DNA from: Trebouxia sp. TZW2008
Taxonomy: Eukaryota; Chlorophyta; Trebouxiophyceae; Trebouxiales; Trebouxiaceae
Assembly: GCA_002118135.1 (NCBI GenBank)
Contig: BDIU01000204.1
Span: 201,986-265,985 of the forward strand
Length of the DNA stretch: 64,000 nucleotides
Direction of reading: 5' to 3'
Below the pieces are notes generated by a model. That model had not been told where the DNA came from, made no database searches, and was given only the letters and a program-made list of their open reading frames with translations. Each line of letters starts with the position of its first letter. The first letter of the stretch is position 1. Shown here one piece after another: positions 1-11,700 of this stretch. A program made the position numbers and the translations under genes.

Positions 1-3000
1 GGCGAGGCCAGATTGGCTGGGTACACTGCTGTAGAGTCTTCCCAGGACTGAGGGGACTTGTCCAACAGGAGGTTGCCAACACAGTAGCCGGCTGTGGCTG
101 CACCCATGATGGAGCCTGTGCCTGTTGCGTGAGTGTCTCTGATGCGGCCTCCTGCCCCAGTTTCTGCCCCTGCAAGAGGTAACAAAGGCACATCATCCAT
201 CTACTACAGGGGTAGACACGATTGGCTGTGGCTGCCCCCATGATGGAGCCTGTGCCGGTCGCATGGTTGTCTCTGATGCGGCCTCCTGCCCCTGTCTCAG
301 CTCCTGCGTATGGCAATGTACGGATGGCAGCTTTGCACAACCAAGTAAGGGGCAAGGGAGACATTCATGCTTGTTGCATGACTGTGTCTCACCCCTGGTC
401 ATGTTGTTGCTCTCATGTATGAGACAGTCAGCAAGCTTGCTCTGGCAAGCGTCATGTGATTGTGCAACAGCTGATGTGCACAGGTGACAAACAAACACAA
501 TGACTGCTCTGAGCACTTGACATATCAGAAATGAATGTTGAAGAGTCCTGAGGGCAGGCAGCCATGGCACACATTGTTCAAAACAATGCTGCAAGCAAAA
601 TCTGCAACTAATCCTGCAGAACAGCTTGTCAAGCACAGCAACTGATGTTTGCAGCGTACCTGGGTAAGGCGCAACAGCACAAGGGAAGTTGTGGGTTTCA
701 GCTGTGAGCAGGATATCCCAGTCCCTGTCCTGAGGGGCAAGGGCTGCAGGGCCCGCTTCAGTCAAGGGCAGGATAGGTTTTGTCTTGAATCCCCTGCATG
801 TGACCTGTCAATGTCAAATGGTGTCAACATCGCAATGTGCTAAACTGGGCACATCGTCAGGCATCCCAATGGCATCAGAGAAGGTTTGCATCTTGGTCAG
901 CAGAGTGAGTAGGAGCTAGGGAGGTGATGGCACGCATCTCATAGCTGAGGAATTGTCCTTGAAACCAATTACAGAGTTGCCCGGGTTCGCTGACAAGATG
1001 GACTTCATGACCTTTGAAAGGCTCTCAGGCTGAGGCTGCCCATCTTTGACAATGCTGGCACCAAAGAACCAAGAGAAATTGTGGCAGTTGCTGATGACTT
1101 ACAACAGGAGCTAACGGAGCATCAGGACACATCTGATAGCTGAAGAGTTGTCCTTGAATCCAATGACTGACAATCTCAGGTTGGCTGACAACATGGACTT
1201 CGTGACCCTGAAAAGGCTCTTAGGCTGAGGCTGTCCGTCAATGACAATGTTGGCCTAAAGCACCAGTGCTGTTCTGATTGCCACAGGAGCTAGGGAGGCA
1301 TCAGGACACACCTGATAGCTGAGGAGTTGTCCTTGAATCCAATCACTGAGTTCCCCGGGTTGGCTGACAAGGTGGACTTCATGACCTTCATGAGGCTCTC
1401 AGGCTGAGGCTGTCCATTAATGACAATGTTGGCGCCAAAGAACCAGTGCCGGCTGTGTTCGCTGTTGCTCTGTGCCATGTCAAACAGCTCAACGCTTGTG
1501 GGATCCCTCTTCAGGTCGTCTTGGAACAGCGCTGTGTAGTACTTGAGGTCCCACTCGTCAAAGGCAAGACCGAGCTCCTGCAGTGATTAAGCATGCTGCA
1601 GATGTGCAGGTGTGTTTGTATGCATTGTGAGTTGCTACAGACAGCATTGCCAAAGGTACAGGACAGCTTCTATGTCAAAGCAGGCACCGTCTGAGGAGGT
1701 GTGCGCAGCATGGCTCAGTGTCTGTGATATGTAGCATGCAGTGCATGCTTGATAGCTGACCGAGATATGTATGGTGCCACAGTCACCAGTGTGTGACACA
1801 ACACCCCAACGCTATATATGGGCTAGCAGATACCTTCATATATGCTGTGAATTCTGAAATTTCATCATAGCAAGCAATCTTGCCGTGAAGGTAGCATAGG
1901 GGGGCAGGAATCATGCTGACAGAAACTTCTGGGAGTGTCACAGTCTTCCTGCTATGCAGTGTGAATTGGCCTGCATAACTTGTCTTGCATGTGATGCAGC
2001 ATGCAAGAAGCAACTCAAGACTCTGATGCAACAACACACTGTTGCAAAGCCCAATGCATGAAATGCAGCGGCTGAGGCAGACCTCATTGATTTGCTGAAG
2101 AGCTGCAGCGCCCTGAGCCATGACAGGGACAGTGAAGACTGGTGTGGGCACAGTGTCAGTCCTGAAGGACTGCAGTGGGGCAGGGTACACCTGCTCTGTC
2201 ATCCTGTCATGCACCTGCACCACAACAAGCTCAGCTGGACTTCAGGTCACTGACTAACCGCCTCCAAGTGATGTGCCAGACTTTACCCTTGATTTTGTCA
2301 GATGAGAGTGTTGAATCCCCGCTTGAGGTGAGCAACTGCAGCACAACCGTATGCAGCAGTTGCTCAAAGCAGGATTGCTGTGCAAGTCTTTGCAGCTTAT
2401 CACTCAGATCAGGCATAACACATACCAGGTATCAGTGTACATCATACATGCAGCACACCTGAGAAGCCGCCTTGCCAGCAGATGTGCTGGCTGCATCCTG
2501 ACATGCTTGAGTACTGACGCAAGACACTTTGTCCAATGAATTAGTTTGACCAGGTGACCAGTGCACGCTGTCACCATAAAGCATCAGACGCACAGGCTGA
2601 CAGGAACTATGATGCTAGGCGTGACACCACTGAGCTGACGCGCCATGCCTTCTTGCTACAGGATGTTCAGTGTCCAGCAGTCTTACCAAGCTGGCAAACT
2701 CCAGCTGCTGCTGCTGTGAGACAGGCCGACTGGACTGCAGCTGGTATCTGATGGATTTTTCCATTCTGGTAACTTTGCTGAGGCCACAGCTGTGGCAGAT
2801 GGATACAGCATTGGCTGACCAGGCTGTAGAGAAGCTCATGCGAGGGCCCACCTCCACCACAGCTGTGGTGTCAGTCTGCTTACTGAACTGGGTTGCAGCC
2901 GCTGTCAGCTCTGGCTCAAACGTCTCAGTCAACAGCCTGAATGTGGACAGCTGTTGGCTGCGTGTCACGACTGCACCGCGTGCAACATGGTTTGCTGTGC

Positions 3001-3314
3001 TTACATCAGCAGTCAACACGAGGCAGATCAGCTCAAGCAGTCACACCATAGACTGTCTAAAACACCTTGCTCAGCGGCACGGTTGGTCAATGCGTCAACA
3101 TGGCACAGTGAAGAGCCTGTCACACTGCATGCAAGTGTTTCCAAGAAATGCACAAGCACGCCATGCAAGGCAGACTGAGGGTCATGAGAACTGCATACCA
3201 TATCAAGGTGGAGGCTTCGTCATCTGCCAGAGGGGACTCAAAGGCAATGTTGAAGCACTACAAGACAAAGAATGCGCTGGGATGACGTCCTGCTCATAGT
3301 GACAGCAGTGACAG

Positions 3315-3349
<35 letters not shown>

Positions 3350-3972
3350 GCAGCAGCAGTAGCGCAATTGACGGTGATCATACCAGCTCGGCATCTACAG
3401 CTTGTATATCTGAACTGACAGTCTGCTGGACCTGTGGGCATGCATTCAAAAGCACTCAGTATAACTCACAAAGTGAGGAGTATCAAGCATGATCACAGAC
3501 AGCATTGGTACAAGCACTGTCTGTCATACCTTATGCAGCAGCGTAGTTGCAGCAGACTTTGACAAGCCTGGGTATCTGTACAGCTGTACAACTTCCTTAG
3601 CCTCTGACAAGACATGAGCTGCTGATTGCTTATGTGTTGGGACCTGCAGGATTGAGCTGTAAGCAAGCTCACGGGCAGTGGTTCAACACACAGATATGTT
3701 ACAACGCTTACCTCTTGCGAGGACACTGCTGCAACAGGTCTCAGGGACTGTCTTTGCCTTCTGCAACCTTTGCAGACTGTACCACAGCAAAAACTTTTCA
3801 GGTTCAAGCATCTGATGCATGTTCGAACATGTGTTTGAGCTAGACCTGAAACTTGTGTAGGCTTTGCAGCTGTCCGAGGAAGCAGTATCGGCCATCCTGC
3901 TGATTGAACGGAAGGGGAGAGTCTGCGATTGCCGAGACCGCGCTTCAACAAGCAATGTTTGCAATACAGCAT
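1..3972 (-). CDS. Phosphoribosylformylglycinamidine synthase (FGAM synthase), N-terminal part, runs off left edge
   Basis: FGAM synthase makes FGAM from FGAR, glutamine and ATP in de novo purine synthesis. The first ATG is at 3972. Exon 1 (3712-3972, 87 codons, basic and Ser/Arg-rich) looks like an organelle transit peptide. Exon 2 (3530-3643) encodes the family N-terminus with EVVQLYRYPGLSKSAATTLL. Further exons carry VEVGPRMSFSTAWSANAVSI (about 2900-2790), HDRMTEQVYPAPLQSF (about 2220-2090), SEHSRHWFFGANI (about 1480-1300), AETHNFPCAVAPYPG (ending 660) and GAETGAGGRIRDTHATGTGS (from 169), in the family order. The exon ending in DNSSAI is present in three tandem copies and the GAETGAGGRIRD exon in two. 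The C-terminal half, including the glutaminase domain, lies outside the window. The gene is divergent from HAUS1. Identity is secure; most internal exon edges were not fixed exactly. Confidence 0.9.
80..303 (-). repeat. Tandem duplicate of the FGAM synthase GAETGAGGRIRD exon
   Basis: Two copies of one exon lie head to tail: the upstream copy starts at 303 and the downstream copy at 169. Both follow a CAG acceptor and both are in phase with the preceding PYPG exon. Upstream encodes GAETGAGGRIRDNHATGTGS, downstream GAETGAGGRIRDTHATGTGS. Only the downstream copy continues into TAGYCVGN, the expected next segment; the upstream copy runs into non-family sequence after ATANRV. The downstream copy is probably the one used. 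Confidence 0.85.
930..1480 (-). repeat. Three tandem copies of the FGAM synthase SEHSRHWFFGAN exon
   Basis: Copy C (about 1310-1480) is complete and reads HSRHWFFGANIVINGQPQPE through FKDNSSAI before a CAG/GTGTGT donor. Copy B (about 1125-1280) keeps VIGFKDNSSAIRC but has lost the open frame at its 5' end. Copy A (about 930-1085) is open again and reads WFFGASIVKDGQPQPESL through FKDNSSAM, but has FSW where the conserved HSRH should be. Copy C is the best candidate for the functional exon. Confidence 0.85.
3318..3362. repeat. CAG/CTG trinucleotide repeat in an FGAM synthase intron
   Basis: About 14 consecutive CAG units with one CGG interruption lie between the N-terminal exons of FGAM synthase. 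The repeat is open in several frames, giving poly-Ala or poly-Cys shadow ORFs, but no splice logic places it in the protein. Confidence 0.85.
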
Positions 3973-4353
3973 ATTGGACACCAATGGCTAAAAGCTTACC
4001 GATGAGCGAGCCCCCCTAAGGTTCCGGAAAACCTGACCGTCTGCATATCGGTCGTCTGGACGTGACTCTGAAGGTTGCACCTCAGTCAGCTCGTATCAAG
4101 CAATGATGCATCTCTGCACTTTCAGCGAGATGCGCTTGTCATTAGACACTGACGTTGCGCTGACCAAAGCAAGCCGAAGCTGACCAGCGTCCGGCACTTG
4201 CTTGAATGTCACGGCGGCATGCTGGCTCCGGATCCAAATATTTGAACGAGAGCAAAAGCCAAGCTTGGCATTGCTCTAGTTGCCGAATGTTATCTGCCTT
4301 CGCGGAGTTGACCTGATTGTTGCCATAGATTGAAGTTGACAGGACAGTTAGCA
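3973..4353. promoter_or_regulatory. Divergent intergenic region between FGAM synthase and HAUS1
   Basis: A gap of 381 bp separates the two start codons and must hold both promoters and 5' UTRs. I see no convincing TATA box or other named element in it. Confidence 0.5.
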
Positions 4354-5451
4354 ATGGTCTCGTCGACGGAGCAACCAACGCTGCCCGCGTCTCTCTCAGC
4401 CGTCTTCGACAGCAGTGATGACGATTGTCAGGAGACGTTTTCCCCAACTGCTGAAGCTTCCGCCCGTAAGATTGAGCACTCACATCTGGAACGTACTGAT
4501 AATGACTCTGCGCTCTTGAACTCCGAGCTAACCAGATTAACAGCAGAATACAGAGAAGCAGGCAGGCGCTCCTGCTGTTTTGAGTCAATGCTCCGTGCCC
4601 CTTTGCATGCAGCCAAAAACATAGAAGTAAAGCTTTCAAATGTAGGGCATCAAATGGAGGAGCAGCTCAGCTGCCTTGGGCTGTCAGTGTCCTTGCTAGC
4701 TCCAGCTGCTAGAGCTGCACTGCAAACTACAGCTGCTACAGCAGAAGAGTTGCGTCTGCAGAGCTGTCAGCATAGCGCACTTCTACTGGCTTTGTCTCAG
4801 CTCAGAATCCAGGAATGTCAAATGGCCTGTGCGCAGGTGAGAGTCCAAGCTGATGATCGCCAGCTTTCATGACTTGTTTACTTCCATCTGTTTGCTAGCT
4901 TGTCTACCATGGCTGACAACTTGAGCTTTGATAGTGCAGCACGAATCACATGAGCTCAATCATTGGCTGACCAGCAAAAAAGCCAGCGCCTTACAGCAGC
5001 TGAAAAAGCTGCAGAGTGTACTAGAGGCAGCACAAATTCAAGCAGCAGAGTCTGCAAACAGGGCAAGCAGTCACAATCACAATGTTGAAATGCTTGCACA
5101 GAAGGAGCAGCAATACACACAGCAGCTGCAGAACCTTGAGCACAAGCTGACAAGTGTGAACTACTCTCCTCTGGTAGGTGCCAGTGATTGCAACTCTTCA
5201 GGGAAGGATAAAGATTGCTGGCATGTGACTTATTGTCAATGTGTGTTTGGCAGATGAGGCATAAGGAATTGATGGAGAGACAGACCAGATATGATGAGCA
5301 ATACATGCAGCTTGCAGACAAAGAAGCCAAAATTTCACAGTTTGCTGACCTGCCGGCAGACATGGCAGCTGCAAGAGCTGTGTACAACAGTAAACTGCAA
5401 GCTTTACATGATGCGCGCAAGCAACTAGAAGAGGGATTGGCTGAGTTGTGA
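4354..5451 (+). CDS. HAUS1: HAUS augmin-like complex subunit 1 (AUG1)
   Basis: Augmin recruits gamma-tubulin ring complexes to existing microtubules so that new ones branch inside the spindle. Exons are 4354-4836, 4940-5173 and 5254-5451, all phase 0, giving about 304 residues, the usual HAUS1 size. The protein is largely coiled coil (heptad-like Leu/Gln/Ala segments in exons 1-2). The family signature lies across the last junction: LTSVNYSPL joined to MRHKELMERQ, followed by FADLPADMAAARAVYNSKLQ, which matches the plant AUG1 motif around YSP and the C-terminal PPD segment. The start is the first ATG in frame; an upstream TTG is not needed. It is convergent with NAP1 downstream. The call rests on motif recall, not on a database search. 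Confidence 0.78.
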
Positions 5452-5770
5452 GATGTACAACAGGTTTCTGGCAGACATATCCCAACACCCTTTGTCAAGT
5501 GCACACTTAATAGTTGCCTTCAGGGCTGACTTCCTACACAGTTCATATAGTAGGTACACAATGGAGCCCATTCTGGGAAAAAGCATGGTTTTGTGATTCT
5601 GACTTTAAGTTGGCTGTAGCACAGATGTACAAGTAAAAAATCCCAGAATGTTGCAACTCAGAGAGGTTCGATTGTGACACCTGATGACATATCCCTGTGT
5701 GGTTCTGTCAAGTTAATACATGAAATGACACAGTTCAGCTTCCAATCAGCATTTGCTTTTCATGCACAGG
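5452..5770. other. Convergent intergenic region, HAUS1 / NAP1
   Basis: 319 bp between two stop codons on opposite strands. It must hold both 3' UTRs and poly(A) sites. Nothing else is recognisable. Confidence 0.5.
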
Positions 5771-8700
5771 TCAATAGGCTGTGGTCCCTTGTCTGGTTGG
5801 AGGCACAAATGCCTGGTGATATGCTGTTCTGATACCAGTGTATGCATAGTGAGACTCTTCAAGCATTGCCCTGTCTTGCATGTCTGCTGCAAGCTGGTCC
5901 ATCATCAGCATTCTGCCTGGTCCTTCAGGAGCTGACAGCTGCAAGGCACTGCTGCTGCACCTGACGTAGCACCTCATAGCCTCTACTGGAGTCCAGATGC
6001 TGTCCTGTATAACAACCGGCAGAACTGATGAAGGATGCTGCATGATTGTACATTGAGCATTTCCTCATGACCTCGGCACACATTGCATTCCCATGAGGCC
6101 TTCGCAATAATGCTGCTGCTAAGTCATCTCAGCACAGCAACTTCAAGCATGAAAGCAGAAGTGCAGTCCTCACCTCCTCATCAGCAGTAGCAAGAGCTGG
6201 CATAGTGGCTGCAAGAGCTTCACTGCAGAAGCTGATGCAGCTCATGTTGTTGCTTAGCGCTTCCTGCCCTCCCACAAGGGTAGCCTTGCCGCACTCAGGG
6301 CTCCAGTGCATCAGTGCCAACAGCAGAGACCACAGCTGCCATCTCTGGCTGCTGAGAACATCACCATTTCCTGTGTCAATCTTAACCAGATGATGCTGCC
6401 AGTAGCTGTGATCGTTAGACACATCTACGTTGGCTGAAGCAGGCATCATCAAGCAAGAGCATCATCTTATGCATGGCAAGTGTCATGACAAAGCAAACAC
6501 TGGAGAATGATTGTTTTTGCAAAAGAGATTCACCTTGAACATGACCCTGATGTTAATGCACCAGCATTAGAATCAAGAAAGAGATGTACCTTGAATCAGC
6601 TGTGCTAAGGCCGGGTCCACCCTAGCTCCAACATCTGCAGGGCTGCTACTGCTGCTTTTTTGGGGCAGGTTGAGCATATGGCTCAGCCTCCCTTTTGAGT
6701 ATCCTGCATCTGCTGTCTGAGAGCCTGCATCCATTGCATTTCATGTAGCCACAAATGCAGCTGCAACATATGCTAGCTTTTTGACCTGTCATTGGCACGC
6801 AGAGTTGGCAAAAGCTCTTGATGACCCACAGCAGATGAGCCGCTCTCAGATCTGACAGAGAATGAGTGCAAGTGACATTTGGTGAAAGCAGCCAATATGT
6901 TAGCAGGTTTTCACCTGAAACCAAGCCAGCAACTGCAGGCGTCTGTGCTGCCAGGGTGCTGTGTGCGGCGTCGCTCAACAGCAGCCGCAAGTATAAGCAG
7001 CGAGCTGCAATGCGCAAGGCATTGAGGGTTTGTGGCACGTCACGCAGACTGCTGCTGGCTGTTCTGCAGGCTTCATAGCATGACTGATGATCCTGCATGC
7101 AGCATGCATACAGTCACGTGACTGACAGTGCACAGATCAAAAGACGATTGCATGACATTGGCAACCAAACTGGCATTCAGGTGTTGAACATTGAGTGCAT
7201 GCTGAGTTTGAGTTGGCCAAATGTCAAGACAAGTAGGCAGACAAAGATGCAGGCATGCTCAATGATGACTTGGCATGTGAATCAGACAGGCCAGCAGCAT
7301 TAGCTCAGTATCAGCTGACAGAATGTACTGACGGCAGCACTTGTGCTGTGCCAAGCAAGCAGACTACAAACAAGCAAGGACATGCGGTACATGGCAAAAA
7401 TTGCATACCAGGTACTCTGCCTTGAGCCTTTGCAGTAGTGGCTCGTGTATGCCAAGGACCACATTCAAGGTGTATACAGCTTCAGACAGCACGTCTTTGG
7501 AGCGTGCATCCATTTCTTTGACTCCGTACAAGCCCCATGTTTGGCAGAATGCACACAGTTCTTCATAGCTGGCATACAAGGCGACATCCAAAGGCTTGTC
7601 GGGGCTCACAAAGGACTTCCTGCAGACAGCTTATGCTTTACAGAGGTAGCAATGCATGTGTACTTCTGCATCTCAACCTTGGACAGCGTGCACACACCGA
7701 AAGAGTGACACGCACAATGCACATACATAATCACTGGGCGTCACCAGCATTGACTAGTTGCAAAGAAGTCATAGTGCATGAATCACTTCTTGACTTGCTG
7801 GAAACAGCACAACTTGACGAGGGTCACTGGCTCAAAGTGCTGCGGTTGCTACAAACATCATAACTTCACCTGTTGCGCAACAGTTTACCTGGCTTGTGAG
7901 ATAGAAACACCCAAGCCTCGCTGGTCTCTCAGCACAGTGGTTGTGTACCATTCCACGCATGAAGTGACGGCTGTCACAGGTACCACAGCCGGCAGTTGTG
8001 CCTGCTTGCTACTTTGCTGATAGTCAGACTTCATGCTTTGCTGAGGATCCAGCCTGCTGCTTTGCCATACTTCTGTAGGAATGTTGGGCTGTGTTGTGCT
8101 CGGCTGATTAGCAGCAGCCTGTTCTGTGCAGCTGCAGCTCAGCAGAGCTTCTCGCACCAAGACGGAGGCGTTGATTGGCATGACTGAAGCAAGCTGGTGA
8201 ACCAGGCTGACCAAGCGCTTCACCTGGCCTTGCAGAACTGAAGGCCTCTGTATCTCCTGCAACTGTCAGTGTTGCCTCAACCCATGACTGCAACATCTTC
8301 ATGCTTTGTGCAATGACTCTGCAGCACGCTGCCATGTTCTTGCATTCATGATCATGCGCCTTGATGGCACCCAACACATGTGACAGCACTGTCAGCATGC
8401 ATTGTGGTCATCAGCATGACAGTATGTTTTTTAATGATCGCACGGGTTTCCAGGTGCTGATGCTTGCTCCTCTGTGTCTCTCAGCACAACATGTTACAGC
8501 CATGCTTGAGTGCAGGTGCATGCAATGCTGCATGCATGTGCAGGCACATTCAAGCTTGCCTTATGTGTCAAAGCAATTGTCATGTGAAAGCCAGCTTTCT
8601 AGTATAGGTTACTGTAGGTGTGCTGAGACATCACCTTGTCAGCAAAAGCTAGTTGGGCGATCTGATGTTTCAAGGCACTCTGTAGACCAGACTTCAGGTA

Positions 8701-11700
8701 CTCTGCTGGCACCATGACAAAAGTTGGTGCTAGCTGAATGGCAGGTGCTTGCACCAGTGACCGACTCAGACTTGTCAACGCAGTCTGAACCTCTGCCAGC
8801 ACTGCCAGGCTGCCTGCACATCCCACAGACTTGCCCGACAGTGAAATCATGCTACTGCTCTGTCAATTCGTTGTGGGCGTGCAGAAAGAGTGTTCATGGC
8901 GCCATGCCCAGAGAATAGGCCTAGTTCCTCCTTGTCAGCTTGTTATGGGAGTGCATGAACAGCAACAAAACATGTGGTGATGGCATGCCCATGAAGGAGG
9001 ATGACTTTCTCAGGATATCACGTTTGCTTAATGATTGGGCTTGTAGACAAAGCAGCTCTTTTGACAAGCCAGCAGTAAGCTAGGAAAACTTGCCTCTGTT
9101 TGCTGGCAGGCTCTCATGGCCTGGCTGAAAGACAGGCGCTGCTGCTGTGGGTGTCAGGACCCTGTTCTTGAGCGTTGCAGCTTTGCTCAAGGTGGCGCTG
9201 GTGAAAGTAGCCATCTTGGTGGTCTTGCTCATGCTGGTAGTGGGCTGAATGGCAGACGCAGCGTTCTGGGAGCGCATGTAGCAGGCTGACACCGTCAAAG
9301 GCCCAGCTAGCTCTGAATTGTGAGCCTGCCAGCACAATGCATGCGTATTGTCAGTGTTCGTATTTTCTGCATACCACTGTGCATCATCGCTAGGCAAATG
9401 GATAATTACTGCTGATTAATGAGACAGAGATTGCTGGTCTGTTGGTCATGCAGATTTTGAAACTGCATCAGATATAGTTGCACAAGGCATCAGAAGCTTC
9501 TGGCCCACATCAACAGCATACTCAGAAACCAAGCAATCTCTAGCTGCTTTTGAACAGAGGTCGCCATGAATGGATGTGACGGCATAGACTTGTGTTCTAT
9601 TTTGCTTTTTCTTTTCAGACAAACGGCAGTAGTCATGCTCTGATGAAACAGAAGACTGCAGCGTGGCAAGCCCTGATGCAGTATAGCGGCAAGATTGTGG
9701 CAGGCTGACCTCAAAGAGCCTGAGCAGCAGCGCCTTGACTTTGTCATCAACACCTCTCATGTAGTCCTGTGCAAGCCTGACTGCCTTGGCGCTGGGTTCC
9801 TCACCAACAGACTTGTGCTCAACGTGCTGAAAGCAAGACAGCACATACAGCCAAGCTGAGCTGAAGGGCGTGTTGTCCACAGGTCCCTGTATTGTGGACC
9901 GCATGCAGGTCACCACCTTGTCTGACAGCTCGCACAGCTCAGCAAGAGATGCTGACCTGCACACCACAGCAGGCTGACTGCCTGCAACAGGAACTGTACG
10001 TTGAAACGATGTGCCAGACATGCTTTGATGATGCTGAATTGCAGAAAGTTGTATCTATGGTTGCAAGTCAGGCAAGGCAGCTGTTGTGAAGATGCAAACT
10101 CAAGCAGGTGCAGGTAGCACTCTTGAAGAACTGACAATGGCAGTCATGCTCAGCAGATCTGCACAGTCTTGCAGTGGGAATCTTGTAAGCATTCAGAAGC
10201 TTGGTTTGGCTGATTCCCAATGCCAGGCCGGAAGGCAAGGGTGCACCTGTGCATGATGTTCTGGAAGCCATCCACATAGTGACTGAGTTCAATGCACTGA
10301 TTGATGAAGTGCAGCACGCCCGAGTGCCCAGAAGCCTCGTCAAGCGCAGCAGCAGTGATCAGAGCTGACGCTGAGAAGATGCTGCCTGTCAGTGAATTCC
10401 ACAGTGATTTGGCCCACACCAAGTCAGCAGCAGCACTGCTGTCTTGCTGCTGATGGGGCAGCTGTAAAGCTTCAAAGTGCTCAATGACACTGGCCATGAC
10501 TTGGACAGCATCAACCACTGGCTTGCTGTTGGCCTGCAGGACACTGTCTGTTATCAGCAGCACAATCCTGTGGTCTGTCATTTTGAGCGCTTGCTGCAAC
10601 TATTGCAGCTGCCTGTCTTGTTTCTGCGGTGTTTGTTGCCCTTAATGGATGGTGCAATCGCTGTGGAAGTGCCTGCTAGCAGCACTGTTGTTAATGAAAT
10701 AACTGCTTGCTGCTGCTGCTGGTCGATGCTGCTTGGTTTTGTTTGTTGCCTTGAAGGTGTCGTTAAGGTAGGGTAGATGAGAATCAGGACTGTGATGACT
10801 GCAGTATATCTGAAACTTCAAGGATGGCAGGCAGTACTGATTGAGGGCAGCGTTTACCTGGGGACCTGTCGTGGCAAGGCCAACCAGAACAGGGCTGATT
10901 TGCTGTTCAACCAGGCCGTGTATGGTACTGATGACGAATGCCTGTATGCCTGTCCTGCATGGCACAAAAGCCATGATGTGGCAGATTACTCACAGGTGCA
11001 GCAGCCAGTGACTTTACATGCTTTATTCAGCCAACAAGGCTGATCGCACGTGCTACACAGTGGCAAAGACTATGTGTTCATTGGGTTAAGGCAGTCTATG
11101 ACATAGTGACAGCCTGGCAAAAGCAGCATGCCAGCGTCATGGTCCATTGCAAGCTGGTCAAGTGTCCTGTGAGGTTATGGAGAAGCATGCAAGACGTGAC
11201 CTGCACTTGCCTGTACTGCATCAGCAGGTCATGCATGGCATGAATGGCTGCGATGAGGCCAGACACTGATGGGTCTGTGCTGTTCTCTTTCAGAGGCTGG
11301 GTTTGCAGAGTCTGCAGAACTCCAGTGGGCAGCACCTGAAAGCAGCAAGAATCAAAGTCAGGGATGCATTGTTAAGGTCTTTTGTCAAGTCGAGTTTGCC
11401 AGAGGCAAAATGTGGTTCAGCACATCCTAATTTGCACAGCAGAGGGCTGCTCCTTTGCAGTATGGATAGTAAAGATTGCACAGTAAGGCAAGCTGTCAGC
11501 AGTGTTGCACATCAATTGAATTGGGAAAAGTTGTTGCCCTACCTCGTTGACATTCCTGAAGTACCACAGGACCTCAGTCTTGCCGTAAGTCAATGCAGCA
11601 ATGATGTTCTGCAGGTTGTGTGGCAGCTGATTGATGTCCATGTCCATCAGCAGCTTGAACTGCTCAAGACTCTGCTGAGCAAGATTGCGGCGGGCGCAGT

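Noticed and set aside
3203..3441. Minus-strand poly-Cys and poly-Ala ORFs
   Set aside because: They are frame shadows of the CAG repeat in an intron and have no splice context.
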